A stretch of 37,610 nucleotides of DNA from an uncultured Erysipelotrichaceae bacterium (GTDB lineage: Bacteria; Bacillota_I; Bacilli_A; RF39; UBA660), in assembly GCA_902798815.1 (NCBI GenBank), contig CADBYH010000014.1, positions 1 through 37,610 of the forward strand, in the 5' to 3' direction. Under the pieces are notes generated by a model that saw nothing but the letters and a program-made list of their open reading frames with translations, did not search any database and was not told the DNA's origin. Shown in pieces: positions 7,652 to 16,250 of this stretch. Made by a program: the position numbers and the translations under genes. Position 1 is the first letter of the stretch, and each line of letters starts with the position of its first letter.

Positions 7652-9007
7652 TTATTTTTTTGTTATTACAACTTTTACTTTTTTAGTTTTAGATGCATAA
7701 GACAATTTCAAATCAGTTCCAGTTACTTTGACCTCTACTTCATGTGTTCCTTCTCCATAATTTTTAAGATCAACATAAGCAGTAATATCACTTTCTTTGA
7801 TATTATTCAAAGACTCCTCGCTACCTTTAACAACAACAGTAACCTGTCTATCTGTTTCACTTGCCGCTTGAACCTTATAACCTGGATCCAAGTTCTTGGT
7901 AGTAATAGATATATTTTCAAACTCTTTACTAGAAGAATTATCTATCGTTACCTTTACCGTCATACTCTTAGAACTTAGTTCAGTTATTCCTTTTGGTTTA
8001 TTTAACGTAACATTAAATTCTTTATCCTTATCAAGACCCTTAACATCTATTTCAACATCTAATTGTTGTATTTCATCAACAACAGATTGTTCACCATACA
8101 CAGTAATTGTTGAAATACTTGGAGTAATTGTCTTTATTGATTTTCCAAATGCTAAATTACCTTTTGGAACTATTCTAATAGGTATCTCTTTACTAGGTGA
8201 TGTAATAGTAACATTTGCAGCAACTGTTTTTGGTACTATTTCAACATCAACAATCTTACCATCATTATCATATGCAACAAGTGGAATATCTTTAACAGTA
8301 ATATCTCCAACTTTTGTATTTGGAATATCATTAACATCTAATAATGCTTTTACAGTAGCAACTTTATCAAGTTTATACTGAGCACCCTTAATAATAACTT
8401 CACTTCTATCAATAGACACATCACTAATGTATAACTTACTATCCAATTTATCTTGATGTAAAATATCATAAGTTAATGGTCTATTTTCACTTACTTTCTC
8501 ATAAATTGTTACATTAACCTGAGAAGGATCTAATTTATAATCTAGAGATTTTAATCTTTGATTATATTTCAATGTGACTTTATGATTACCTGGTTTAAGT
8601 CCAGTTAAATCTACTGAAACTCCCTTAGATGGAGACTGTTTAGCCAAGAATATATGTCTTCTTTGACCAATTAATGTTATATCAACAGTCTTAGGTAATC
8701 CATCAATAACATACAATTCTTCATTATAAACAGCTGTTACAGGTTGATCATATAAAATTTCTGCATACTGATCAATCATAACATTTGATTCATTATCTAT
8801 ATATACAAATACGATGAATGCAAGTAATAAACTTACAACTAACAAAGTTGACTTCTTACCAGAAAGTCTATCTAAATTCTTCGCCCAATTTTTAGAGACT
8901 TCCATTATTTTTAAGATAATTCTTGTAATTGGTGTAATTAAAATCTTATCAAAAAATAACCCTATTCGGCGAAATAATCTTCCAAAAAACTTACTTATCG
9001 CTTTCAT
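7652..9007 (-). CDS. cdaR: YbbR-domain regulator of diadenylate cyclase (CdaR)
   Basis: The membrane-tethered extracytoplasmic partner of CdaA. One TM segment (about 54-72) follows a basic N-terminus. The rest is repeated YbbR modules of about 80-90 residues, recognisable by recurring V-x-[I/V]-x-G-x-x-x-x-[L/V] stretches such as VDITLIGQ, VIIKGAQYKL, ITVYGEQSVV and VTVVVKGSEE. The start at 9007 has GAGGAAGAG before it, and the gene overlaps the end of cdaA by 17 bases, indicating translational coupling. In most Bacillota glmM follows cdaR; here a terminator follows and then a lipoprotein gene. Confidence 0.93.
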   Translation of the reverse strand: MKAISKFFGRLFRRIGLFFDKILITPITRIILKIMEVSKNWAKNLDRLSGKKSTLLVVSLLLAFIVFVYIDNESNVMIDQYAEILYDQPVTAVYNEELYVIDGLPKTVDITLIGQRRHIFLAKQSPSKGVSVDLTGLKPGNHKVTLKYNQRLKSLDYKLDPSQVNVTIYEKVSENRPLTYDILHQDKLDSKLYISDVSIDRSEVIIKGAQYKLDKVATVKALLDVNDIPNTKVGDITVKDIPLVAYDNDGKIVDVEIVPKTVAANVTITSPSKEIPIRIVPKGNLAFGKSIKTITPSISTITVYGEQSVVDEIQQLDVEIDVKGLDKDKEFNVTLNKPKGITELSSKSMTVKVTIDNSSSKEFENISITTKNLDPGYKVQAASETDRQVTVVVKGSEESLNNIKESDITAYVDLKNYGEGTHEVEVKVTGTDLKLSYASKTKKVKVVITKK

Positions 9008-9827
9008 ATATCTCTTCCTCGTTTAAATCTTCATCTTCATCGTATTCTATTTCTTGTTTAGGTTTTAATTCATCTATTAACATCATTCTAACATCATCAA
9101 GAGTTAAATTATACATCATCTCTCCTTTAAGAGCTATTGAAACTCTTCCTGTTTCTTCAGAAACAACTATACAAATAGCATCTGTTTCTTCAGCAAGTCC
9201 TAGTGCAGCTCTATGTCTTGTACCAAGTCTTCTATTTAATTTTGGACTACTACTTGTTGGAAAAACTGCTCCCGCACAAGTAATTCTATTACCTTGAATA
9301 ATAACTCCTCCATCATGCAATGGATTTCCTTCATAAAAAATTGCAATTAATAAATCACTAGTTAAATCAGCATATATTTTTTTAGCTTTATCAATATAAT
9401 TTCCTAAACTAACATCTCTTTCTATTACTATTAATGCTCCTATTCTCTCTTTTCTTAGATAATCAATAGCATTAATCATCTCATAAACTAAACGTTCTCT
9501 CTCATCAACAGTAAGTGTTTTATGTCTTCCAAGTAATTGATTCCTTCCTAACTGCTCAAGAATAGTTCTAATTTCTGGTTGAAAAATAATTATAATAGCA
9601 ACAGGTCCCCATTGAATAATATAATCAAGCAAATATCCGACAGTAATGAATCCAAACCATTCACTAGCTATTTTTAAAATAATAATAAATAACAACCCTT
9701 TAAATATTAATGATAATTTAACATTATTTTTAATGTTTTTAAGTATAAAATAAAATATTAACCATACTAAAGATATATCTACAATTTTTCTAAGTATAGT
9801 TAATACATCAGTCAATGTAATAAACAT
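8991..9827 (-). CDS. cdaA: Membrane diadenylate cyclase CdaA
   Basis: Makes c-di-AMP from two ATP and is essential for osmolyte and wall homeostasis in most Bacillota. Three N-terminal TM segments (about 11-30, 41-55, 62-83) are followed by a DisA_N domain. The catalytic motifs are visible as HDGG at 171-174, where the family norm is DGA, and RHR at 204-206 in LGTRHRAALG. The C-terminal tail is highly acidic (EYDEDEDLNEEE). The start has the strong ribosome site AAGGAGATGA. It is first gene of a cdaA-cdaR operon. The DGG variant preserves the Asp and the first Gly, so activity is expected. Confidence 0.96.
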   Translation of the reverse strand: MFITLTDVLTILRKIVDISLVWLIFYFILKNIKNNVKLSLIFKGLLFIIILKIASEWFGFITVGYLLDYIIQWGPVAIIIIFQPEIRTILEQLGRNQLLGRHKTLTVDERERLVYEMINAIDYLRKERIGALIVIERDVSLGNYIDKAKKIYADLTSDLLIAIFYEGNPLHDGGVIIQGNRITCAGAVFPTSSSPKLNRRLGTRHRAALGLAEETDAICIVVSEETGRVSIALKGEMMYNLTLDDVRMMLIDELKPKQEIEYDEDEDLNEEEIYESDK

Positions 9828-9890
9828 CTCGTCATCTCCTTATGCCAGGTCAAACAATTAATTAAATTATACAACCCTTTTTATACATCT

Positions 9891-9919
9891 ATCATATCAT
9901 TTTATAAACAATTTATCAA
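9891..9919 (-). promoter_or_regulatory. Promoter of cdaA-cdaR
   Basis: On the minus strand TTGATA (9919-9914), 17-base spacer, TATGAT (9896-9891). It begins just downstream of the terminator of the preceding nuclease gene. Confidence 0.65.
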
Positions 9920-9922
9920 CCA

Positions 9923-9954
9923 AAAAGAAGACTACTTTAATCACGTCTTCTTTT
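9923..9954 (-). terminator. Terminator of the first RNase R-type gene
   Basis: A 10-bp stem AAAAGAAGAC (9923-9932) pairs with 9945-9954 around a 12-base loop, with T-run on the minus strand. It contains the gene's stop codon. Confidence 0.75.
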
Positions 9955-12183
9955 AAGCCTATCCGTTTTCGCCTTAATCATAACCTTTTTATTAATTCTC
10001 TCCGAATCATTAATTTTTGTTTGACTAATTTTATTTATAATAGTAAAATCTATTTTCTTTGTCTCTTTTGATGAAGATTTAAGTTTTAATAATAGTCTAT
10101 CTCCAATATAATAATTATCATTACCATCAAGCGATACCAATGAGTAACTATCTGGACTATAAACATAATCACCCGGTAAATCTCTTACTCTAACAGTCCC
10201 TTCAATATTATTATCTAATTGAACAGTTAAACAATCCTGTGAGACACATGTAATAACTGCCTCGAATTCTTCTCCAATATGATCTTCCATATATTTAGCA
10301 CATAACATATGAAGAACATCCCTTTCAGCCCCATCAGATACTCTTTCCATATGAGAAGTTCGTTCAGCTATTTCAGGTAATTTTTTTATCCACTTTGCTC
10401 TATTCTTTGAACTTTTATCTTTATTAAAAACACAATCCCATAATATTCTATGAACAGTTAAATCAGCATATCTTCTAACAGGAGAAGTAAAATGACAATA
10501 ATGATCTTTTGCTAATCCAAAATGTCCTGTATTTTCTTGACTATATCTAGCTCTAGCCATACATTGAATAGCATCTCTAAATAATAAATCAGTTAATTTA
10601 TCACAAGAAGCAATATGATTTACTAATTTTTGATAACATCTGTTACTTGTAGATAATTCATAAGAATTATACTTTTCAAAAGGAACATTAATAGCATCTA
10701 AAAATCTTAAGAATTTTTCCAATTTTTCTGAATCAGGACTTCCATGCACTCTATGAACACAAGGAAGTGAAGATCTACAAAGTTCTTTATCAACTGTTTC
10801 ATTTGCAATTAGCATAAATTCTTGAATTAGATTTTCTGCAACATCCTGATTTCTTAAACTAAAACCAGTAATTTTTCCATCATCAGAATAAACTGCTTTT
10901 AATTCAGAACCCTTAAATTCAATTGCTCCTGCTTTTATTCTTTTTTTTCTAAGTATCAATGATAATTTACTCATCATTTTCAATGTATCAGCAAATTGTT
11001 CATATTCAGAATCATATTCATTATCCTTTAATAACTTATTAACCTTTGTATATGTCATCTTTAACTTTGATTCAATAACTGTAGGAGTTATTCTATAATT
11101 AACAATATCTCCTTCCTTTGTGATCTCCATAATACAAGAAATCGCTTTTCTTTTAACATATGGATTCAATGATCCTATACCATTAGATATCTTATGCGGG
11201 GTCATAGGGAAAACAGAATTACCAAGATAATAACTATTTCCTTTTCTAAAAGCATCAATATCAAGAGGTGAACCTTCAGGAATTATACTCGCAACATCAG
11301 TAATATGAACTCCTAAAACATAATTACCATTTTTATTAAGAGTACAACTAATAGCATCATCCATATCCTTTGTATCTTCACCATCAATTGTAAAAATCAT
11401 CCAATCAGACAAATCTTCTCTGCCGATCATATCATTATCAGACAATTCTGACGGAATAGACTCTAATTGTTTAATAGATTCACCACTAAATTCGTTATCA
11501 ATTCCATACTTAAATGCTTCCCACGAAATATCTTCACCCGGATCATCTCTATGATTAAATGTCTTAACGACCTCTGCATTATAAAAACCATCATTAACAC
11601 AATTTAATAGTCTAACAGCAACCCTTTCTCCTTCAATAGCTTGATCACTTAATGCAATAGTTATAGCCTGTTTCTTTTTATCAATAGGTTTAACAAAGTA
11701 ACTAGACCCAACAGCATACACTTCCCCTAAGATATAATCTAAACTTCTGTCTAATACTTTCTCAACCCTAGGAGAATTTTTCTTGTTTCCTAAATCAATA
11801 AGAACAAAATCTCCATCAATAGCTCCATTTACCTTATCACGTCTGATTTCATATTTTTCTTCTGTTGTTACTAATTTTCCATCTCTATTTGTATACGAAG
11901 TAAAAACTGATACTTTACCAGCACCAGATCTATCTGCATAGAATCTACCTTTTCTAAATGAGGACTTTAAATAATGTATATAATTATCATTTGGAGTCTT
12001 AATAATATCATACTCTCCCACACATTCTTTAATAATATCAAAAATATCATTTTTCTCTTCCTCTGATAAAATATAATCTTTTCCTATCTCATTTGTTTTA
12101 ATAGATTCTATTTTCTTTAATATTTTTTCATAAGAAATTGGTTTTTTTGCTTTTAATAATACTTTTTCTATATAATCTCTCAT
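9937..12183 (-). CDS. RNase R/RNase II-family 3'-5' exoribonuclease (paralogue 1)
   Basis: A processive exoribonuclease of the RNB family. Order: an N-terminal winged-helix-like region (1-70), cold-shock/OB domains (about 75-220), the RNB catalytic domain with the metal-binding acidic cluster DGEDTKDMDDA at 267-277, the conserved HFTSPVRRYADLTVHR stretch, and an S1 domain near the C-terminus (about 640-715). A very basic tail ending KRRRD may bind RNA. At 748 aa it is a full-length RNase R. A second complete paralogue lies at 24814-26925 in the secG-smpB cluster. The present copy is the more divergent by position and sequence and stands alone between cdaA and a DUF378 gene. All catalytic acids are present, so it should be active. 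Confidence 0.93.
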   Translation of the reverse strand: MRDYIEKVLLKAKKPISYEKILKKIESIKTNEIGKDYILSEEEKNDIFDIIKECVGEYDIIKTPNDNYIHYLKSSFRKGRFYADRSGAGKVSVFTSYTNRDGKLVTTEEKYEIRRDKVNGAIDGDFVLIDLGNKKNSPRVEKVLDRSLDYILGEVYAVGSSYFVKPIDKKKQAITIALSDQAIEGERVAVRLLNCVNDGFYNAEVVKTFNHRDDPGEDISWEAFKYGIDNEFSGESIKQLESIPSELSDNDMIGREDLSDWMIFTIDGEDTKDMDDAISCTLNKNGNYVLGVHITDVASIIPEGSPLDIDAFRKGNSYYLGNSVFPMTPHKISNGIGSLNPYVKRKAISCIMEITKEGDIVNYRITPTVIESKLKMTYTKVNKLLKDNEYDSEYEQFADTLKMMSKLSLILRKKRIKAGAIEFKGSELKAVYSDDGKITGFSLRNQDVAENLIQEFMLIANETVDKELCRSSLPCVHRVHGSPDSEKLEKFLRFLDAINVPFEKYNSYELSTSNRCYQKLVNHIASCDKLTDLLFRDAIQCMARARYSQENTGHFGLAKDHYCHFTSPVRRYADLTVHRILWDCVFNKDKSSKNRAKWIKKLPEIAERTSHMERVSDGAERDVLHMLCAKYMEDHIGEEFEAVITCVSQDCLTVQLDNNIEGTVRVRDLPGDYVYSPDSYSLVSLDGNDNYYIGDRLLLKLKSSSKETKKIDFTIINKISQTKINDSERINKKVMIKAKTDRLKRRRD

Positions 12184-12226
12184 AGATATCCCCCTACATT
12201 TTACATTAACATAAATATAAATAAAA

Positions 12227-12248
12227 AAAAAGACCTTTTAGTCTTTTT
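12227..12248 (-). terminator. Terminator of the DUF378 gene
   Basis: AAAAAGAC (12227-12234) pairs with GTCTTTTT (12241-12248) around a six-base loop, followed by a long T-run on the minus strand. Confidence 0.8.
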
Positions 12249-12444
12249 CAAACTCAATATGACTCAATAGAATACCTACATTTACTAAACCCGATATTGC
12301 TACCAATGTATATACTATTCTAGACATAATTGTTTGATTTCCAAAAATTGCAGCAACTACATTTAAATCTAGTAAACCAACCAATCCCCAATTAATTGCC
12401 CCAATAATTGTAACAACTAATAATATTTTTTGTACTGTTTCCAT
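12238..12444 (-). CDS. DUF378 (YuzA-like) small membrane protein
   Basis: A 68-residue protein with two TM helices. The family motif INWGLVGL sits in the first helix (about 14-28) and the second helix covers about 40-62 (VYTLVAISGLVNVGILL). The ATG at 12474 is also in frame, but GGAGGT at 12456-12451 is perfectly placed 6 bases before the ATG at 12444, giving METVQK as N-terminus. Function is unknown throughout the family. It sits alone with its own terminator. Confidence 0.85.
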   Translation of the reverse strand: METVQKILLVVTIIGAINWGLVGLLDLNVVAAIFGNQTIMSRIVYTLVAISGLVNVGILLSHIEFEKD

Positions 12445-12493
12445 CTTATAACCTCCTATATATAGAATGTCCAAGATTTATTCAAATATACAT

Positions 12494-12515
12494 AAAAAGA
12501 GCAATTTCTTGCTCT
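12494..12515 (-). terminator. Terminator of the NlpC/P60 gene
   Basis: On the minus strand AGAGCAA, a GAAA tetraloop and TTGCTCT, then TTTTT. The gene's TAG lies at its 5' edge. Confidence 0.8.
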
Positions 12516-13530
12516 AGTGTACTCTTCTTACTGATATGATTTGTGTTCCTGAACCTCTTAACCAACCCGCAATATTACTAACAATAACTCCTGTAGATGG
12601 ATTTGCTGCATGAATCATTGTTCCATTACCAACATACATTGATGAATGAGTAGCTGCACCTGGTCCATATCCCCATATAATTATATCTCCTGGTTGAGCT
12701 TCTTCATAACTTATTCCAACACCATCATATAATTGAGTTCCTGTACTTCTACTTATACTCTTTCCTACCATAGAATAAACATATTGTACAAAACCACTAC
12801 AATCAAATCCAGCAGGTGAATTACCTCCACCAACATATGGTCTACCAACTAATGAGTAAGCAATTGATACAAGATCTCCACCAAACGAATTTGGATCAAC
12901 ATTATAAAAAACTGGTTGTGTATAAACTGGTGCCTCTTTTACTTCAAGAACAAATTTTTGTGTAGAAACATTTCCAGAATTATCAACAGCATTTATTGTT
13001 ATTTCATGGGTTCCAACAGCATTAATATCATCAGCATAACTAATACTATAATATTTAAGACTCTTCTCCCCAACTTCCTGTAAATACTCTAAATTACCAT
13101 CTATTAAATCATTAACTGACTCAATATTATCTGTTAAACTAAATTCATCACCTTCAGTAACTGTCATTGTTTCATTTTTCAATGTAATAGTAGGTGCAAC
13201 TGAATCTACAATTGATACTTTTATTGGAACCTCTCTAATTATATTATCTTTCTTAACTTCAAGTATCATTTCTTGAGTACCCAAAATATTAGTATCAATA
13301 TCTTGTTTAATAGATATTACTTCGCCATCAACCTCTTTAATTATCTTTTTCAAATCATAATTAGCTGTACCATATTCTACAGTTGCTGATTTATTAACAA
13401 CAACCTTTATACTTTTATAAGTACTATAACTATGAAATGCATAACAACTTATCATCATAATAAATGATAAAACCATCATCCTGATTATTTTTTTTCTTAT
13501 AATCTTCGACGGTCCATCAATTAATTTCAT
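12514..13530 (-). CDS. Secreted NlpC/P60 peptidoglycan hydrolase with Ig-like domains
   Basis: A cell-wall endopeptidase, probably cutting stem-peptide bonds. An N-terminal membrane anchor (about 16-34) is followed by two Ig-like modules: about 40-110, then a DUF5011-type domain at 112-198 with VAPTITL and the closing GTHEITINAVDNSGN. The NlpC/P60 domain covers about 215-338. The catalytic triad is visible as Cys244 in GFDCSGFVQ, His295 in THSSMYVGNG and His307 in MIHAANP. The protein has a strong ribosome site (GGAGGA) and a good promoter. The Ig-like repeats probably position the enzyme in the wall. Family is certain; cleavage specificity is not visible. Confidence 0.94.
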   Translation of the reverse strand: MKLIDGPSKIIRKKIIRMMVLSFIMMISCYAFHSYSTYKSIKVVVNKSATVEYGTANYDLKKIIKEVDGEVISIKQDIDTNILGTQEMILEVKKDNIIREVPIKVSIVDSVAPTITLKNETMTVTEGDEFSLTDNIESVNDLIDGNLEYLQEVGEKSLKYYSISYADDINAVGTHEITINAVDNSGNVSTQKFVLEVKEAPVYTQPVFYNVDPNSFGGDLVSIAYSLVGRPYVGGGNSPAGFDCSGFVQYVYSMVGKSISRSTGTQLYDGVGISYEEAQPGDIIIWGYGPGAATHSSMYVGNGTMIHAANPSTGVIVSNIAGWLRGSGTQIISVRRVH

Positions 13531-13555
13531 AATAAATTCCTCCAGACAAGTTTCT

Positions 13556-13584
13556 ATTCTAGCACATCATAACTTCAAAGTCAA
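13556..13584 (-). promoter_or_regulatory. Promoter of the NlpC/P60 gene
   Basis: TTGACT (13584-13579), 17-base spacer, TAGAAT (13561-13556) preceded by TGC, on the minus strand. Confidence 0.7.
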
Positions 13585-13587
13585 AAA

Positions 13588-13899
13588 CTATTCGCTTAAT
13601 CCAGTATAATCTGAATTTAATAAATTATATTTTTCTTCTAATTTTGTATCAGTTACTGTTTCTAACTGATACCATCCATTTCTAAACATTAATATATATA
13701 GTTTTCTTTGAACTGTAGATAAATCAATTAATATATTTTTATATATTCCATACAACCAATCATTACTTGCCTCAGTCATAGCAATAACATAGTTCTTTTC
13801 CATATCCTTTATCGTTGACAATAAGCACGTACAATAATCCTTATCATTTAACTCAATCCCTTTTGCAACTTCAACAACATCATTTCCGATTTTACTCAT
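13588..13899 (-). CDS. CotF-domain protein (C-terminal half-like)
   Basis: Resembles the coat F family: DYCTCLLSTIKDMEKNYVIAMTEASN, then helix with VQRKLYILMFRNGWYQLE, matching the two-helix hairpin ending in the GWY motif of CotF-like proteins. The in-frame GTG at 13908 overlaps the GGAGGTGA ribosome site; the ATG at 13899 is correctly spaced, so the protein is 103 aa. It overlaps the preceding small gene by 8 bases. Together the two look like a CotF split into two polypeptides. CotF is a spore coat protein in Bacillus, but such domains also occur in non-sporulating bacteria, so this gene alone does not prove sporulation. Confidence 0.75.
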   Translation of the reverse strand: MSKIGNDVVEVAKGIELNDKDYCTCLLSTIKDMEKNYVIAMTEASNDWLYGIYKNILIDLSTVQRKLYILMFRNGWYQLETVTDTKLEEKYNLLNSDYTGLSE

Positions 13900-14125
13900 C
13901 AATTTCACCTCCAGGATTATTAATAATTTCCAAAATTGTATTTAGATTAGTATCAAACAAATCAGAAATCTCACCAAATAATTCCGTTATTTCCTGATTA
14001 TCAATATACTCAATATCATTACACGTCTTCTTAAAAGCACAATAATTCCATTGAAACATATCACATAAATAATCTAAATCTTTACCTGTAATAATATTAT
14101 CAGGTACATTTTCTAATTTACTCAT
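13892..14125 (-). CDS. Small helical protein, probable partner of the CotF-domain protein
   Basis: A 77-residue, mostly helical and acidic protein with two cysteines in the first half. The ribosome site is GGAGGGAT. Its helix pattern (DLDYLCDMFQWNYCAFKKTC, then ITELFGEISDLFDTNLNTILEII) resembles the N-terminal helical half of CotF, and the gene overlaps the CotF-domain gene by 8 bases. I infer that the two products form one complex. Without that context I would not recognise it. Confidence 0.6.
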   Translation of the reverse strand: MSKLENVPDNIITGKDLDYLCDMFQWNYCAFKKTCNDIEYIDNQEITELFGEISDLFDTNLNTILEIINNPGGEIDE

Positions 14126-14172
14126 ATTTATCCCTCCATAACTATTATGAGAAATAACCTAAAAAAATATAC

Positions 14173-14199
14173 AAAAAAAACTGATTATTCATCAGTTTT
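14173..14199 (-). terminator. Terminator of the 431-aa unknown gene
   Basis: On the minus strand AAAACTGAT, five-base loop, ATCAGTTTT and further T residues. The gene's stop is within it. Confidence 0.8.
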
Positions 14200-15480
14200 C
14201 TTTATAGTTTTTTGAAAATGTTTACCTTTTCCTTTATTTACAATATTTTCAAATCTATTATTCATTTCTGAAAAATACAATTCTTTGTTATTTATAACCA
14301 TTTCAGACACATTATCAAAATTATTTCTTATCATTGTCTCAGGAGATAATACAAATAATCCACCATTATCTTTTTCATTCCCTAAAAGTTTATTTTTAAA
14401 CTCATTAATTTGTTCTATAACAAAACTAATAAATTGATCATCAGCAAATGTACTTTGTAATTCAATAATAACATTATCTATTTCAGTTGAAGAAATATAT
14501 CCATCATTTAAACATGGAATATTAATAGTATAAAATTTTACCATTGGATTCTTACAATTAGGAGTTAAATCACTAATTGTATATTTTATATCAAAAGAAT
14601 TAAATCTTTTAAATAACTGAAAATCATGAAATAAATTTACACCATTATTAAAACTATATCCTGAATATAATACTGCAGAAAAAGCCCCATTTATATTATA
14701 AGTTGAAGGTCTAGTTATTTGTTCATTTCCAACTCTAGTAAGCGCTTCTACAATATTTCTTCTATTTACTTCTTCAAAACAAGCTCCATCAATATATTGT
14801 CCTTTATTACTTACTCTTGAACCATATATCATTTTGCCATCTATACTAAACATATAATTATCCACTACTCCAGTATCATATGTAAGATGATTTTTCCCAA
14901 TATAGTCTCTCTTAAAATAATCAATATATTTTTTCTTTTTGTAAACATTTTTATATACACTACAATATAATTCACAATCTCTATTATCTTCATCTTTTCT
15001 TAAATAACTAATTTGATATCTTGAACCATCTTGATTAAATAATCCATTATAACTATCTGAAACAACTTTATTTAGAACTATTTTATAATCTCCATACTTA
15101 ACAGACAGTTTCTCAATTTGAGGAATATCAGAACCAACTGTATAAATTTTTATAATTTCAGAATCACCATTATTAACAATAACTCTTAAATATTCTGGAT
15201 AATCATCATAAGAATGAACACCAAACACTTTACTTTGACTCAAACAAGATGCACTATATCTAGTACCTGTCTTATTATCCTTAATATCTATAGATAAATT
15301 ATCTAAATCTATTCTTTCAATTAAATAATCTGATAATCTAGAATTATCTAATTCAATATTAAAACAACTAGCCACATCACATATTGTTAAAGATTTATCA
15401 TCTTTATTACTTAAATTACTTTTATACGCTTCATATACACTTTTCAAATTACTTTTAAAAAAATCTATTCTTTTTTTCAT
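14185..15480 (-). CDS. Protein of unknown function, 431 aa
   Basis: I do not recognise a family. There is no signal peptide, TM segment or lipobox, so it is probably cytosolic. The N-terminus is basic and helical. The middle (about 60-330) is rich in beta strand with many Tyr, Asn and Asp residues, and six or more scattered cysteines (for example DCELYC around 170). The C-terminal 100 residues are helical (FISFVIEQINEFKNKLLG) and end in a very basic tail. It has its own promoter and terminator and lies between coaB and the CotF-like pair. The GGGAGAGG ribosome site supports the start. A structural or spore/surface-related role near CotF-like genes is only a guess. Confidence 0.75.
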   Translation of the reverse strand: MKKRIDFFKSNLKSVYEAYKSNLSNKDDKSLTICDVASCFNIELDNSRLSDYLIERIDLDNLSIDIKDNKTGTRYSASCLSQSKVFGVHSYDDYPEYLRVIVNNGDSEIIKIYTVGSDIPQIEKLSVKYGDYKIVLNKVVSDSYNGLFNQDGSRYQISYLRKDEDNRDCELYCSVYKNVYKKKKYIDYFKRDYIGKNHLTYDTGVVDNYMFSIDGKMIYGSRVSNKGQYIDGACFEEVNRRNIVEALTRVGNEQITRPSTYNINGAFSAVLYSGYSFNNGVNLFHDFQLFKRFNSFDIKYTISDLTPNCKNPMVKFYTINIPCLNDGYISSTEIDNVIIELQSTFADDQFISFVIEQINEFKNKLLGNEKDNGGLFVLSPETMIRNNFDNVSEMVINNKELYFSEMNNRFENIVNKGKGKHFQKTIKKTDE

Positions 15481-15504
15481 AATACCTCTCCCTGATAAGG
15501 ACGT

Positions 15505-15534
15505 ATTATATCATATTTAAATTGCAAAAAACAA
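15505..15534 (-). promoter_or_regulatory. Promoter of the 431-aa gene
   Basis: TTGTTT (15534-15529), 18-base spacer, TATAAT (15510-15505) with an upstream TG, on the minus strand. Confidence 0.6.
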
Positions 15535-15541
15535 TTCTAAA

Positions 15542-16249
15542 TCAATTATTAATTATTTTTTTTACTAATCTCTTAGCAATATCATCCTTTCCTTTAGCAG
15601 TTTCAATTTCACCTGATTCATCTAAAATATAAGCTATATGACATCCATTCCTAATATTACTTAAATCATTAGCAACAACAATATCACAGTTATTCTTCTT
15701 CATTAAATCACCCGCAACAGATATTAATTTATCTTTAGAAACACCATCAAGTAATTTAAAACCAACTAAAAACGTTCTTGGACTAATGTTCTTAACAATT
15801 GAAATTACTTTAATTGTCTTCTTTAAAAAAATTACTAAATGCTCTTCATTAGAAGATATTTTATTATCATTATTTTTTTCAACATTAGTCGAAAAATCAT
15901 CATAATCCAAACAATCACATTTTCCAATATTATTAAAAGTTGTAGTAAAATCTACAGTATAATCTGAAACTGCCATAGAATGAATAAAAACATCAATATC
16001 TTCATTTCTTAATAAGAATTGTACCTTATTTTTTAAATCATCTACACTTTCAACCTCTATAATATTCGCTTTACTATTAGGTCTCAACGCATCCTTAGAA
16101 CATATATAATATAGTTTTAAATCCCTAATAGTATTAATAAGATGTTCTGCAATTAATTTTCCTAATTTTCCTGTTGAGGAATTTGTTATTTTTCGTACAT
16201 TATCAATTTTTTCACTTGTTCCACCAGCAGTAATAATAATTTTTCGCAT
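15542..16249 (-). CDS. coaB: Phosphopantothenate-cysteine ligase, stand-alone type
   Basis: Joins cysteine to 4'-phosphopantothenate in CoA synthesis. The protein starts with IIITAGGTSEKID and NSSTGKLG, the nucleotide-binding end of CoaB, and later has SMAVSDY, FLVGFKL and VANDLS, all typical of the family. In most bacteria CoaB is fused behind CoaC (Dfp). Here, as in streptococci and enterococci, the two are separate neighbouring genes with only one base between them, so translation is coupled. At 235 aa it matches the length of the stand-alone form. Confidence 0.92.
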   Translation of the reverse strand: MRKIIITAGGTSEKIDNVRKITNSSTGKLGKLIAEHLINTIRDLKLYYICSKDALRPNSKANIIEVESVDDLKNKVQFLLRNEDIDVFIHSMAVSDYTVDFTTTFNNIGKCDCLDYDDFSTNVEKNNDNKISSNEEHLVIFLKKTIKVISIVKNISPRTFLVGFKLLDGVSKDKLISVAGDLMKKNNCDIVVANDLSNIRNGCHIAYILDESGEIETAKGKDDIAKRLVKKIINN

Positions 16250-16250
16250 T

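Noticed and set aside
7896..8381. 161-residue plus-strand frame opposite cdaR
   Set aside because: Antisense shadow of a well-supported gene; low-complexity Ser/Thr/Ile composition.
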